NCBI GenBank assembly: GCA_965212145.1
Contig: CBDBUY010000009.1
Location: 310,001 to 374,000, forward strand
Source of the DNA: JAAEPI01 sp965212145
GTDB taxonomy: Bacteria; Bacteroidota; Bacteroidia; Cytophagales; Cyclobacteriaceae
Reading direction: 5' to 3'
DNA: 64,000 nucleotides
Positions 1 to 8,009 of the stretch are shown here, one piece after another. The first letter of the stretch is position 1. The number at the start of each line of letters is the position of its first letter. The translations under genes were made by a program, and so were the position numbers. The notes below the pieces were generated by a model. That model saw only the letters and a program-made list of their open reading frames with translations. It did no database searches and was not told the DNA's origin.

Positions 1-626
1 GTAACCGAATTCCAATTGATCACCCGGATTTGCATCCTGTCTGGGCAAAGTGCGGCGAACTAAGTATTCCTGTCTTGATACACTCGGCCGACCCAGCTCC
101 ATTTTGGTCACCGATGGACAGCACCAACGAAAGATGGCTGGAATTGAAGCTTAGGCCTGGAAGAAAAAGAGAGGCCGATGATCCGGCACCTTTTGAACAG
201 ATCATTGCCGAGCAACACAACATTTTCAAAAAGCATCCGAAAACGACCTTCATTAACGCCCACATGGGATGGATGGCCAATGACCTGGACAAGGCAAGCA
301 AGCACTTGGAAACTTACCCCAACGTGTACTTCGGGATTGGTGCGGTGATCGCAGAGTTTGGACGACAACCTAGGCGAGCCAAAAGATTTTTCGAGGAATA
401 CCAGGATCGTATTCTGTTCGGAAAGGACGCGTACAACAAGGAAGAATTCTACACATATTTCCGAGTACTAGAGACCGAGGACGAGTACTTTCCTTACTAC
501 AAAAAGTATCATGCTTTCTGGCGAATGTATGGTCTGGGGCTGTCGGATGAGGTGCTGAAAAAGGTCTACTATAAAAACGCTCTTAAGATTGTCCCAAACA
601 TGGACAAGAGCTTATTTCCGAAGTAG
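1..626 (+). CDS. Amidohydrolase (PF04909-type TIM barrel), 5' end cut off
   Basis: The frame is open to the left edge of the window, so the N-terminus and its HxH metal motif are missing. About 207 residues remain. Visible signatures are the strand with PVLIHSADP, the histidine of NAHMGW and the aspartate of FGKDAY near the C-terminus. Together these are the usual layout of the amidohydrolase-2 family (metal-dependent hydrolases and decarboxylases). The substrate cannot be told from the fragment. The next gene starts 3 bases after its stop, so the two are probably co-transcribed. Confidence 0.8.
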   Translation, partial: NRIPIDHPDLHPVWAKCGELSIPVLIHSADPAPFWSPMDSTNERWLELKLRPGRKREADDPAPFEQIIAEQHNIFKKHPKTTFINAHMGWMANDLDKASKHLETYPNVYFGIGAVIAEFGRQPRRAKRFFEEYQDRILFGKDAYNKEEFYTYFRVLETEDEYFPYYKKYHAFWRMYGLGLSDEVLKKVYYKNALKIVPNMDKSLFPK

Positions 627-628
627 CC

Positions 629-994
629 GTGAAGCCAAAATCCATACGCCCCTTCATAGGCGCTAAAGACTTTAATCAATCTCGAGAATTCTACCGGGAG
701 TTGGGGTTCAAAGAAGTGGAGGTATCTCATGACATGTCATACTTCGATTATAAGGGATTCGGCTTTTATCTACAGAAGGCTTACGTTAAAGACTGGGTCG
801 ATAATTCGATGTTGTTTCTGGAAGTGGAGGATGTGGATGCTATGCTCCATCATGTAAAGTCCTTGAATCTCACCGAGAAGTATGATCGAGTGAGGTTATC
901 TGAGATTCATTACAATGACTGGGGGCAGGAACTCTTCCTACATGATCCATCTGGCATCCTTTGGCACATTGGGAATTTTAAAACTGAAAAGTAA
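629..994 (+). CDS. Glyoxalase/VOC-fold protein
   Basis: A 121-residue protein with the single-module vicinal-oxygen-chelate pattern. It begins IRPFIGAKDFNQSREFYRELGF (first beta strand and helix) and ends with the family's DPSGILWHIGNF strand. Proteins of this size act as dimers in glyoxalase, dioxygenase or antibiotic-binding roles. The metal ligands are not clear enough here to choose among these. The GTG start lies 2 bases after the stop of the preceding amidohydrolase. No ATG gives the complete first strand. Confidence 0.75.
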   Translation: MKPKSIRPFIGAKDFNQSREFYRELGFKEVEVSHDMSYFDYKGFGFYLQKAYVKDWVDNSMLFLEVEDVDAMLHHVKSLNLTEKYDRVRLSEIHYNDWGQELFLHDPSGILWHIGNFKTEK

Positions 995-1050
995 CAGTAT
1001 CTGCTCTTAAGTTTCCCGAACGATGTTCCTTTGCTCCTCGTTTACACATC

Positions 1051-1881
1051 ATGGAAGAAAAATTCTTAACCAAAATCATGTCGGCGCATGAAAACTGCCG
1101 ACAATGCCCTAAGTCAGAAGAAATCGCTGGTTTTTTCAATCAACTATTGGGGCTGCTTTTCCCAACCTTTACGAGTCAGAGAATAACAGATCGTGAAAAA
1201 CTTAGACAGGGTTTTGAAAATCTCAGGTCAACTTTGGATGCCTTCCTGACCAGACAAAATCAAAGTGATCAACCAATTTCTGAACGATTTTTTCAAGAAA
1301 TTCCGACTGTCTACAATCTGATGCAAAAGGATGTGGATGCGATCCTTGCAGGTGATCCCGCGGCGAAAGACAGAGAAGAGATCATTCGATCGTACCCCGG
1401 TTTTTACGCCATCACGGCCTATCGCGTAGCACATTTGCTTTTGACCCTTGGTGCCGAAAATTTGCCGAGAAGCATCACCGAACACGCACATAGCAGAACG
1501 GGAATTGATATTCATCCGGGGGCCCAAATCGGTGAATATTTCTGCATTGATCACGGCACGGGCGTGGTAATCGGTGAAACAACAATTATCGGGAATCATG
1601 TCAAAATCTATCAAGGAGTCACGCTGGGTGGACTCAGTGTAGACAAGAGAATGGCCAACACGAAAAGGCATCCAACGATCGAAGATGAGGTGGTTATTTA
1701 TTCAGGAGCCACGATTCTCGGTGGAGAAACTGTGATCGGAAAAGGATCGGTTATTGGAGGAAATGTCTGGCTCACAAAGAGTGTTCCGGCTGGAGCTAAA
1801 GTTTATTATAAAACACAATTAGTAACTGACGGAGAAGACTCAGGATCTGAAATGGTTGTGATCAAAGAAGCAATCTCATGA
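1051..1881 (+). CDS. cysE: Serine O-acetyltransferase
   Basis: Makes O-acetylserine from serine and acetyl-CoA, the first step of cysteine synthesis. The 276 residues comprise an N-terminal helical SATase domain (about 1-145) and a left-handed beta helix of hexapeptide repeats from about 150. The catalytic pair seen in E. coli CysE (Asp143, His158) matches Asp153 (GIDIHPGA) and His168 (IDHGTG) with the same 15-residue spacing. The stop overlaps the start of cysM by 4 bases (ATGA), so substrate and product enzymes are translationally coupled. The ATG at 1051 gives the full helical domain. Confidence 0.93.
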   Translation: MEEKFLTKIMSAHENCRQCPKSEEIAGFFNQLLGLLFPTFTSQRITDREKLRQGFENLRSTLDAFLTRQNQSDQPISERFFQEIPTVYNLMQKDVDAILAGDPAAKDREEIIRSYPGFYAITAYRVAHLLLTLGAENLPRSITEHAHSRTGIDIHPGAQIGEYFCIDHGTGVVIGETTIIGNHVKIYQGVTLGGLSVDKRMANTKRHPTIEDEVVIYSGATILGGETVIGKGSVIGGNVWLTKSVPAGAKVYYKTQLVTDGEDSGSEMVVIKEAIS

Positions 1882-2756
1882 ACGTATTTGACTTAATAGG
1901 AAACACTCCTCTTATTCGCATTCAGCAGATTCACAAGAATCCTAAAGTGGAAATCTACGGAAAGCTGGAAGGCCAGAACCCGGGAGGGAGCGTCAAGGAT
2001 CGAGCGGCGTATGGGATGATCAGTGGAGCGCTCGAACGTGGAGAAATTAAGAAAGGCGACAAAATGGTGGAAGCGACCAGCGGTAACACAGGCATTGCGC
2101 TGGCCATGATCGCACAGGCATTTGGGGTGAAAATGACCTTGATTATGCCGGACACTTCTACTGCCGAACGAACAAAAGCGATGCAAGCTTATGGTGCCGA
2201 AGTAATCCTCACACCGGGAGATCGTACCATAGAATATTCACGAGAGCTAGCAGAAAAAATGGCCGCAGAGGACGGTTATCATATTTTGAATCAGTTTGCG
2301 AATCCGGATAACTATCGGATGCATTACCGCACAACCGGACCTGAAATCTGGAGCGATACAGATGGTAAGATCACCCACTTTGTCAGTGCCATGGGTACGA
2401 CAGGCACGATCATGGGAGTTTCTCGTTATTTGAAGGAGCAAAATCCAGACGTTCAAATTGTCGGCACACAACCTACTGACGGCTCGCGAATTCCGGGGAT
2501 CCGTCGCTGGTCACCTGAATTCCTTCCAAAGATTTTCGAAAAGAATCGAGTAGATCGAATCATCGATGTGAGCGAGGATCAAGCTCGCGAAATGGCCAGA
2601 AGATTGGCAAAAGAAGAGTCCACCCTATCGGGTATGAGTAGCGGGGGTGCGCTTACGGCCGCTCTTCAAGTCGCCGATGAAATTGATGAGGGCGTGATTG
2701 TTTTCATCGTCTGTGATCGGGGAGATCGGTACCTCAGCTCCGATCTTTTTGCCTAA
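1878..2756 (+). CDS. cysM: Cysteine synthase (O-acetylserine sulfhydrylase B type)
   Basis: A PLP enzyme that makes cysteine from O-acetylserine and sulfide or thiosulfate. Its 292 residues are typical of CysM. The PLP lysine is Lys40 in NPGGSVKDRAA. The phosphate- and substrate-binding loop TSGNTG is at 67-72. The C-terminal GMSSGGA loop is also present. It starts inside the cysE stop codon. The nearly adjacent aminotransferase gene (8 bp gap) suggests a small amino-acid operon. CysM versus CysK is judged by length and by the short C-terminus. Confidence 0.92.
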   Translation: MNVFDLIGNTPLIRIQQIHKNPKVEIYGKLEGQNPGGSVKDRAAYGMISGALERGEIKKGDKMVEATSGNTGIALAMIAQAFGVKMTLIMPDTSTAERTKAMQAYGAEVILTPGDRTIEYSRELAEKMAAEDGYHILNQFANPDNYRMHYRTTGPEIWSDTDGKITHFVSAMGTTGTIMGVSRYLKEQNPDVQIVGTQPTDGSRIPGIRRWSPEFLPKIFEKNRVDRIIDVSEDQAREMARRLAKEESTLSGMSSGGALTAALQVADEIDEGVIVFIVCDRGDRYLSSDLFA

Positions 2757-2764
2757 ATTTCCTT

Positions 2765-3568
2765 ATGGGTTTCTGTTATTTGAATGGCGAGATTGTTGAT
2801 GAAAACCAGGCATCAGTCCCTGTCACGAATTTTGGTTTGCTCCGAGGTTTAGGAGTGTTCGACCTGTTTCGAGCCAGAAACGGAAAGCCGACATTTATGG
2901 AAGATCACCTCGATCGATTCGAAGGATCACAAAAATTCCTCAACCTCAGCAGGCTCATTGAAAAAGAGGAAATTAGGTCAGCGGTTCGCGAATTGCAACA
3001 AAAGAACCAATTCGCAGAATCCACCTTTAAATTGGTTTTGACCGGGCAGGGAACAGATTCCGATGTACAATTCGACCCTCATTTTTTCATCCTAAATACG
3101 GAGCTTCCCAGAGATCTCACCTCTCCACCTTCGACGCTTATAACGTCAAAGTGCGTACGTCAATTTCCACAAATCAAAACTCTTAATTACCTGTCTAGTT
3201 ACAGGCTCCAGCAGCAAAAAATAGAAGCCGGCGCGAATGACATCCTTTTTCATCAAGATGGATTCATTTCAGAGACTTCACGCAGCAACGTTTTTGTCAT
3301 CAAAGACGGAATCATCGCAACGCCAGATAAAAATATTCTGAAAGGGATAACCCGGAAAAACATCCTAAAAATGGTCGAGGATCATCTCCAAGTGCAAATC
3401 CGACCGGTCACACTTAAAGAAGTTTACGAAGCGGATGAGGTTTTTATTACTAGTACCATCAAAGAAATCATGCCGATTGTGAAAATAGATGATCAGGTGA
3501 TTGGGAGAGGAGAAGAAGGAGAACTTACAAATCGATTGAAGGGCCAATTTCGAGAAATATCCAGATAA
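2765..3568 (+). CDS. Class IV aminotransferase (branched-chain/D-amino acid/ADC-lyase type)
   Basis: A 267-residue fold-type IV PLP enzyme. The PLP lysine is probably Lys138 in QIKTLNYL. The class IV hallmarks follow: ANDILFHQDGFISETSRSN (about 157-175), then the glycine-rich ILKGITRK phosphate loop. Members act as branched-chain aminotransferases, D-amino-acid transaminases or aminodeoxychorismate lyases. The short length and lack of a clear IlvE substrate loop leave the choice open. It starts 8 bases after cysM and ends 6 bases before the metal transporter gene. Confidence 0.85.
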   Translation: MGFCYLNGEIVDENQASVPVTNFGLLRGLGVFDLFRARNGKPTFMEDHLDRFEGSQKFLNLSRLIEKEEIRSAVRELQQKNQFAESTFKLVLTGQGTDSDVQFDPHFFILNTELPRDLTSPPSTLITSKCVRQFPQIKTLNYLSSYRLQQQKIEAGANDILFHQDGFISETSRSNVFVIKDGIIATPDKNILKGITRKNILKMVEDHLQVQIRPVTLKEVYEADEVFITSTIKEIMPIVKIDDQVIGRGEEGELTNRLKGQFREISR

Positions 3569-3574
3569 ATTTTA

Positions 3575-4312
3575 ATGGGAGACGAATCTCATATCGAAAA
3601 TAAAATCCACGGACAAAACAGCCGCGTAGCTCGTTTTCAGGATTACCTGGGTGAATTCGTTTACGGAGGCATTGATGGAAGCGTGACCACATTTGCAGTA
3701 GTAGCAGGTGCTGCGGGGGCCAACCTCGAGAGTTCAGTCGTGATCATATTGGGTTTCGCCAATCTCATTGCCGATGGTTTCGCCATGTCGGTGGGAAGTT
3801 ATTTGTCAACGAAATCGGAAAAACAGAATTATGAAAAACATAAGGCAATTGAGTATTGGGAAGTTGACAACCTTCCCGAAAGAGAGCGTGAGGAAATAAG
3901 GGAGATTTATGCAGAGAAAGGGTTCGAGGGTGAGCTATTGGATCAGGTGGTGGACACCATCACCGCGAATAAAGACCGATGGGTTGACGTGATGATGAAG
4001 GAAGAACTTGAGATGGCCGAAGAGACAAAATCTCCAATTGCCATGGGTGGTGTTACATTTCTGTCCTTCCTACTTTTTGGATTCGTCCCGCTGTTGATTT
4101 ACGTGCTTGATTTTCTTAATCCCGTTGGCAATGACTTGTTTTTAATTGCTTCAATACTCACATCTGGGTGCTTTATCACCATTGGCTTGTTAAAGAGCCT
4201 GGTGACAGCTACGTCCAAGATGAGAGGAATAATTGAAACGTTACTTCTCGGTGGGGCGGCAGCCACTGTCTCGTACTTTGTCGGAGATTTTCTGGAGCAA
4301 CTGGTTAGATAG
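3575..4312 (+). CDS. VIT1/CCC1 family membrane transporter (Fe/Mn)
   Basis: A 245-residue inner-membrane protein of the VIT1/CCC1 (DUF125) family, which moves ferrous iron or manganese out of the cytosol. The first membrane segment holds the family motif YGGIDGSVTTFAVVAG. The second holds FANLIADGFAMSVGSYLS. A charged cytosolic metal-binding section rich in Glu follows (about 80-150), then three more hydrophobic segments. Its stop overlaps convergently by 8 bases with the small gene on the other strand. The exact metal is inferred from the family, not seen. Confidence 0.87.
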   Translation: MGDESHIENKIHGQNSRVARFQDYLGEFVYGGIDGSVTTFAVVAGAAGANLESSVVIILGFANLIADGFAMSVGSYLSTKSEKQNYEKHKAIEYWEVDNLPEREREEIREIYAEKGFEGELLDQVVDTITANKDRWVDVMMKEELEMAEETKSPIAMGGVTFLSFLLFGFVPLLIYVLDFLNPVGNDLFLIASILTSGCFITIGLLKSLVTATSKMRGIIETLLLGGAAATVSYFVGDFLEQLVR

Positions 4313-4544
4313 AAAAAGCGTCATATAGCTCTTGCCATTCCTTGTCCAAGCTTCCTTTGAAAAATGGTTTCCCGGCCCTACTGTACCAGTATCGGGCATT
4401 CCAGTCATCGCCTTCTTTTCTATGAAGGTAAGCATGAATCCAGGCGGCTTCCTGAGTAGACAGGTCCTGAATCAATTCATGCGCCTTGTCCCAATCTCCA
4501 TTTTTTTCGGCATTCAAAGCTTCCAGGTAAATTCTATCGGACAT
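4305..4544 (-). CDS. Small conserved-type hypothetical protein (TPR-like helix pair)
   Basis: A 79-residue protein starting MSDRIYLEALNAEKNGDW. The text alternates helix-forming stretches with the pattern of a single TPR hairpin (ALNAEKNGDWDKAHELIQ), and then HAYLHRKEGDDWNARYWYSRAG. Short proteins with this W-x-H-A-Y-L-H-R-x-E-G-D pattern are common next to unrelated genes, and their function is unknown to me. The ATG at 4544 is preferred over a TTG two codons upstream. It converges on the VIT1-like gene with an 8-base overlap. Confidence 0.65.
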   Translation of the reverse strand: MSDRIYLEALNAEKNGDWDKAHELIQDLSTQEAAWIHAYLHRKEGDDWNARYWYSRAGKPFFKGSLDKEWQELYDAFSI

Positions 4545-4598
4545 GAGCAAATCTAGTGAGTTGGAGAATATTGGAATTCTTATGTGTAATTTGAAAAC

Positions 4599-5282
4599 AT
4601 GAAAACTCTGGGACTAATCGGCGGGACTTCATGGCATTCCACGCAAGAATATTACAAGCTTATCAATCAACTCACAGAGGCTCAAATCGGCACTCCTCCG
4701 ATTAATCCTCCACTCTACATTCATAGCTTAAGCATTGACTTAATGAGAAGGCAGGACTGGGATGAAATTCAGAATTACTACATGCAGGTAAGTGAAAAAC
4801 TAGAAGAAGCAGGGGCACAGGCGTTGATCATTTGTGCCAACACACCTCACAAAGTAATCCCATTTGTGCAGCCGGAAATAAGCATTCCATTTCTGCATAT
4901 AGCTGATGCTATTGGGAAAGAAGCCAAATCACGAGGGTTGAAAAAACTGGGGCTTTTGGGGACAGACCCGGTCGCCAATGAAGGGTTTATTAAAGATCGA
5001 GTTACTGATCAGTTCGAGGTGGAGGTCATTGTGCCAGCAGGGGAGGGTCAGGAATTAGTTCACGGAATTATTGTGGATGAACTCACTCAGGGGATTTTTA
5101 GAGATGAAACGAAAGAAAAACTCATTCAACAAATGGAGTCTTTAAAATCAGGAGGTTGTGACGGAATCATACTTGGGTGCACCGAGCTTCCAATCATTCT
5201 CAAAAAAGAAGATTTCGATCTGGCTATGCTGGAAACCACCAGGCTGCATGCAGAGATGGCGGTGGAGTTTATTTTGAGTTAA
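4599..5282 (+). CDS. Aspartate/glutamate racemase family protein
   Basis: A 227-residue cofactor-independent racemase. The two catalytic cysteines are Cys79 in IICANTPHK and Cys194 in LGCTELP, the usual pair of the Asp/Glu racemase family. The N-terminal GLIGGTSWHST loop is the substrate-carboxylate site. It resembles RacD/YgeA-type enzymes, and which amino acid it racemises is not evident. The stop overlaps by 4 bases the stop of the convergent glycoside hydrolase gene. Confidence 0.87.
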   Translation: MKTLGLIGGTSWHSTQEYYKLINQLTEAQIGTPPINPPLYIHSLSIDLMRRQDWDEIQNYYMQVSEKLEEAGAQALIICANTPHKVIPFVQPEISIPFLHIADAIGKEAKSRGLKKLGLLGTDPVANEGFIKDRVTDQFEVEVIVPAGEGQELVHGIIVDELTQGIFRDETKEKLIQQMESLKSGGCDGIILGCTELPIILKKEDFDLAMLETTRLHAEMAVEFILS

Positions 5283-7588
5283 TCTACGACCTCATTCGTC
5301 AGCGTTCTCATCACTTGTTCTGTCCCATCCTTTCCAACAAAAACAAGCTCCCAATCCTGGGATTGACTGATGGAATAATTCACTTTTTCACCATCCCTTT
5401 CGAAAGAAATGGAGATGAAATTATCACCTATCGGAATATTCCTGAGTTCTCCACTTGGCCAGCTAGCTGGCAAGTCCGGAGAGATGATGATTCGCTTTTT
5501 GTGCGCCTCAGGCTGAATTCCAAAAAAGTAATCCACGATGGGAACGGCCACCGAATATATATTCCACCCTTGGGCGACCATCCCAAAATCCGGGCTCACC
5601 TCGTACATACTGCCAGGTAAGGCATACCCGAAGGAGTTCTCCAACATTTTCAGATACTTAAGTGCCTTGTCCGGATTTCCATATCTGGCTTCACTGATCG
5701 CTTGCACACCGGTCGGCAAGGTCATCACAGCACCCACATAGCTGAACGCCTTCCATTTTTCAGCCTTCTCCTGATTTTCGTCCCGATCAATTCCGGTCAC
5801 AAACATCCCAAATCTGTTTCGGTATTTCTCCGCAGTACGCATGCCCACCTCAGCTTTGGCGGGTTCTGCCGCACCCACTTCCATCGGAGTGTTTACTACC
5901 CAGTTGTGATGTACCACACAACCCTTCAACCCTTCGTCTCCGTAGGATTTCACAGCCTTCAAGGTTTCTTCTAACTCGGCAGACGACCAGGGCTTATTGA
6001 TTGTATCGGCTCGCACTATAGCCGCTTCAATCAACTCAATCGTTTCCTGCTTCGTAGCTCGGAAATCCGCGTAAGAACCAAATTCCTCCACCCACCAATC
6101 GGAATTGATTTTCTCTCGGAGAACATTGGCTTTTTCCCAGTAAGAAGTGGCCAAATTATCTTCCTTCATCACCTCGGCAAATTGAACCGCTGCAACATAA
6201 GCTTGATATTGATAGGCCACTACATCGATCATTTCAGAATGCAGGCCATGAATTTCCATCATCCCTGCTCCGTCGGGATAGCCATTTCCATCCTTGTCCT
6301 GACATTCGATCCAGGTGATGCCATTTTTCACATCTTGGTAATAGTCCAGAATTCGTTGATCTCCTGTCCAGGTAAAGGCTTTCCAGAGCGCATGAATAAA
6401 TGTAGGGATAGTGTTCAGGTTGCCGGGGTTAAAAACTACCCCATTAGTTGAAACCTCATGAACAATCTGACCAGAGTTGTTATTCTCTTCTCGGGACAGT
6501 TTGATGATTAAGTCAATGGTGGAGAGTGCCTCTTCGTGCATGCCTGCCGAGAGCAGGCCCTGAATGATGTACGCACCATCCGTCCCAAACCACCAGGGAT
6601 AATCAGGTATCCCGGCGGAGACTCCTCGCCCTTGCTCGGGAACGTCGCGAACCAGCCACTGAGAATTGTATTTTATCCATTTGTACATCTCCGACAGTCC
6701 TTCATCAGGAACTGCCAAATCAGCTTTCTCTTTGATCTGATTGTATTTTGCGATTTTCTGGTCAAGTAGATCGTAAGAGTTCTCCTTTAATTTCTGGAGT
6801 GTGCTCTCTGCCGAAGCGAGTGATTCATACGAGCCGGAAATGAAAAATTTGACAGAAGTGGAATTGCCTTCTGCCACGGTAATGCGTTGCGTCATTGTAT
6901 GATCAAAACCAGTTCCCATGCGCTCTTGCCCACAGGCATTATCTCCAGAAGTTTCCCATGGCAGCTCTGAACCGACCATAACATACCAATCATTTTTATC
7001 ATCTTTCGCCACGATGGCATTGGGGATGGATGATTCAACCAATTCATCCGATCCATCCTCCCAGTCCAGACGCTCAGACAACCAAACAGGCATCAGGTCG
7101 ATCAATGATGTAAATGAAAAGTTGAATGTTCGCGGACCCTTTCCATCATGATGAAAAGTATACTCGACAACTAACCCTTCCATCCCTTCAGGAACAAACT
7201 GAAATCGCTCAACCGATAATGTTCCGCGACTATATAAGTGCCGATTACCAATGGGATAATTGATGAATTCCTTGGCGTCTGTCAAACACCAATCAAGACC
7301 TTTGTCATCGGACAAGTGCGCGCTGAATCCGTCCAGCAACTTGATAGGGTGATTCCAGACGCCACCCATTTCTCCGGTCACATGCCAGCCCAGATCAGGG
7401 AACGAGCCGTCTTGATGCCCTACTATATAAACCCGATCTCCGGCTGTCACAAATGGACTTGTCAAGTATTCAGTGTTCCCGGAAAGTTTATCGTATTCAA
7501 ACAAGGAACTTGAAAAAGCAGGCACTTTTTCAGTTTGAGAAGAGCATCCAAAAATGAAGAGCAAAGAGAGGAGTTGCAGGCGTTTCAT
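5279..7588 (-). CDS. Secreted lipoprotein glycoside hydrolase, (alpha/alpha)6-barrel (glucosidase/debranching-like)
   Basis: A 769-residue protein with a lipoprotein signal (LLFIFGCSS, lipid-attached Cys15). A beta-sandwich N-terminal half follows, with aromatic-rich strands. From about residue 290 there is a six-hairpin barrel region, with motifs such as PWWFGTDGAY, HEVSTNG, and HHNWVVNTPMEVG. The plan resembles amylo-alpha-1,6-glucosidase and GH63/GH15-like enzymes that cleave alpha-glucans. The exact family and the two catalytic acids are not assigned. It is monocistronic and faces tRNA-Cys and rpsA on the same strand upstream. Confidence 0.72.
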   Translation of the reverse strand: MKRLQLLSLLFIFGCSSQTEKVPAFSSSLFEYDKLSGNTEYLTSPFVTAGDRVYIVGHQDGSFPDLGWHVTGEMGGVWNHPIKLLDGFSAHLSDDKGLDWCLTDAKEFINYPIGNRHLYSRGTLSVERFQFVPEGMEGLVVEYTFHHDGKGPRTFNFSFTSLIDLMPVWLSERLDWEDGSDELVESSIPNAIVAKDDKNDWYVMVGSELPWETSGDNACGQERMGTGFDHTMTQRITVAEGNSTSVKFFISGSYESLASAESTLQKLKENSYDLLDQKIAKYNQIKEKADLAVPDEGLSEMYKWIKYNSQWLVRDVPEQGRGVSAGIPDYPWWFGTDGAYIIQGLLSAGMHEEALSTIDLIIKLSREENNNSGQIVHEVSTNGVVFNPGNLNTIPTFIHALWKAFTWTGDQRILDYYQDVKNGITWIECQDKDGNGYPDGAGMMEIHGLHSEMIDVVAYQYQAYVAAVQFAEVMKEDNLATSYWEKANVLREKINSDWWVEEFGSYADFRATKQETIELIEAAIVRADTINKPWSSAELEETLKAVKSYGDEGLKGCVVHHNWVVNTPMEVGAAEPAKAEVGMRTAEKYRNRFGMFVTGIDRDENQEKAEKWKAFSYVGAVMTLPTGVQAISEARYGNPDKALKYLKMLENSFGYALPGSMYEVSPDFGMVAQGWNIYSVAVPIVDYFFGIQPEAHKKRIIISPDLPASWPSGELRNIPIGDNFISISFERDGEKVNYSISQSQDWELVFVGKDGTEQVMRTLTNEVVD

Positions 7589-7643
7589 TTGAGAAAATTA
7601 ATGAAGACGATTCAAGCACCCAACATTTGAATTTGTTTGAAAC

Positions 7644-7689
7644 AAAAAAGCCCCGACTTTCATCGGGGCTCAGAGGGAGGCGCTAAGCG
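7644..7689 (-). repeat. Copy 1 of a 46-bp duplication: tRNA-Cys tail plus terminator
   Basis: These 46 bases are identical to 7813-7858. On the minus strand they read as the last bases of tRNA-Cys (GCGCC side of the acceptor stem and part of the T stem) followed by the terminator hairpin GCCCCGA/TCGGGGC and a T run. The copy lacks the rest of the tRNA, so it is not a gene. Confidence 0.9.
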
Positions 7690-7812
7690 CCTGCCTGCCG
7701 CAGGCAGGGATTACTCATACCCGCCACCATGCCGCACAGGCCCTCGTGAACCTTCTCCGCCATTAAGGCGGATCGGTTTCGAACCTACGGTTCTCATCCG
7801 CTATTAAATATT
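7690..7812. repeat. Palindrome-rich insert between the two tRNA-Cys tail copies
   Basis: This stretch separates the two 46-bp copies. It opens with a 19-base palindrome at 7690-7708 (CCTGCCTGC/GCAGGCAGG). It then has CCGCC/GGCGG at 7757-7771, and a GCGGAT/ATCCGC pair enclosing a GGTTTCGAACC core. No gene-length frame is present. A 25-codon minus-strand frame ends at a TAG-free GYE-stop and is not convincing. It looks like a REP-like dispersed element or the scar of an element that used the tRNA 3' end as its target. The identity is unknown to me. Confidence 0.5.
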
Positions 7813-7839
7813 AAAAAAGCCCCGACTTTCATCGGGGCT
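7813..7839 (-). terminator. Intrinsic terminator of tRNA-Cys
   Basis: On the minus strand a GCCCCGA stem, GAAAG-type loop and TCGGGGC are followed by six T residues, a few bases beyond the tRNA 3' end. A second perfect copy lies at 7644-7670. Confidence 0.85.
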
Positions 7840-7846
7840 CAGAGGG

Positions 7847-7917
7847 AGGCGCTAAGCGGATTCGAACCGCTGTGGAAGGTTTTGCAGACCTCTGCCTAGC
7901 CGCTCGGCCATAGCGCC
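7847..7917 (-). tRNA. tRNA-Cys (anticodon GCA)
   Basis: 71 bases on the minus strand. The acceptor stem GGCGCTA (7917-7911) pairs with TAGCGCC (7854-7848), and the discriminator is U. The D arm contains GGCCGAGCGGCTAGGC. The anticodon loop reads TCTGCAAAA with anticodon GCA. The T arm is GCGGTTCGAATCCGC. CCA is not encoded. Its 3' end and terminator are duplicated at 7644-7689. Confidence 0.97.
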
Positions 7918-7941
7918 ATTAAAATCGATCACAAAAGTATA

Positions 7942-7990
7942 AAAAACCGGAAAGCTACTTGTACCAGGACGAGTAATCCTTCCGGTTTTT
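7942..7990 (-). terminator. Probable terminator of rpsA
   Basis: AAAACCGGAA at 7943-7952 and TTCCGGTTTT near 7980-7989 form an A/T-flanked stem with a long loop, 20-60 bases beyond the rpsA stop on the minus strand. Confidence 0.6.
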
Positions 7991-8009
7991 ATCTTCTAAG
8001 AAGAACAGA

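Noticed and set aside
7644..7689. Second tRNA-Cys gene
   Set aside because: Only the 3' end is repeated; the D arm and anticodon arm are absent.
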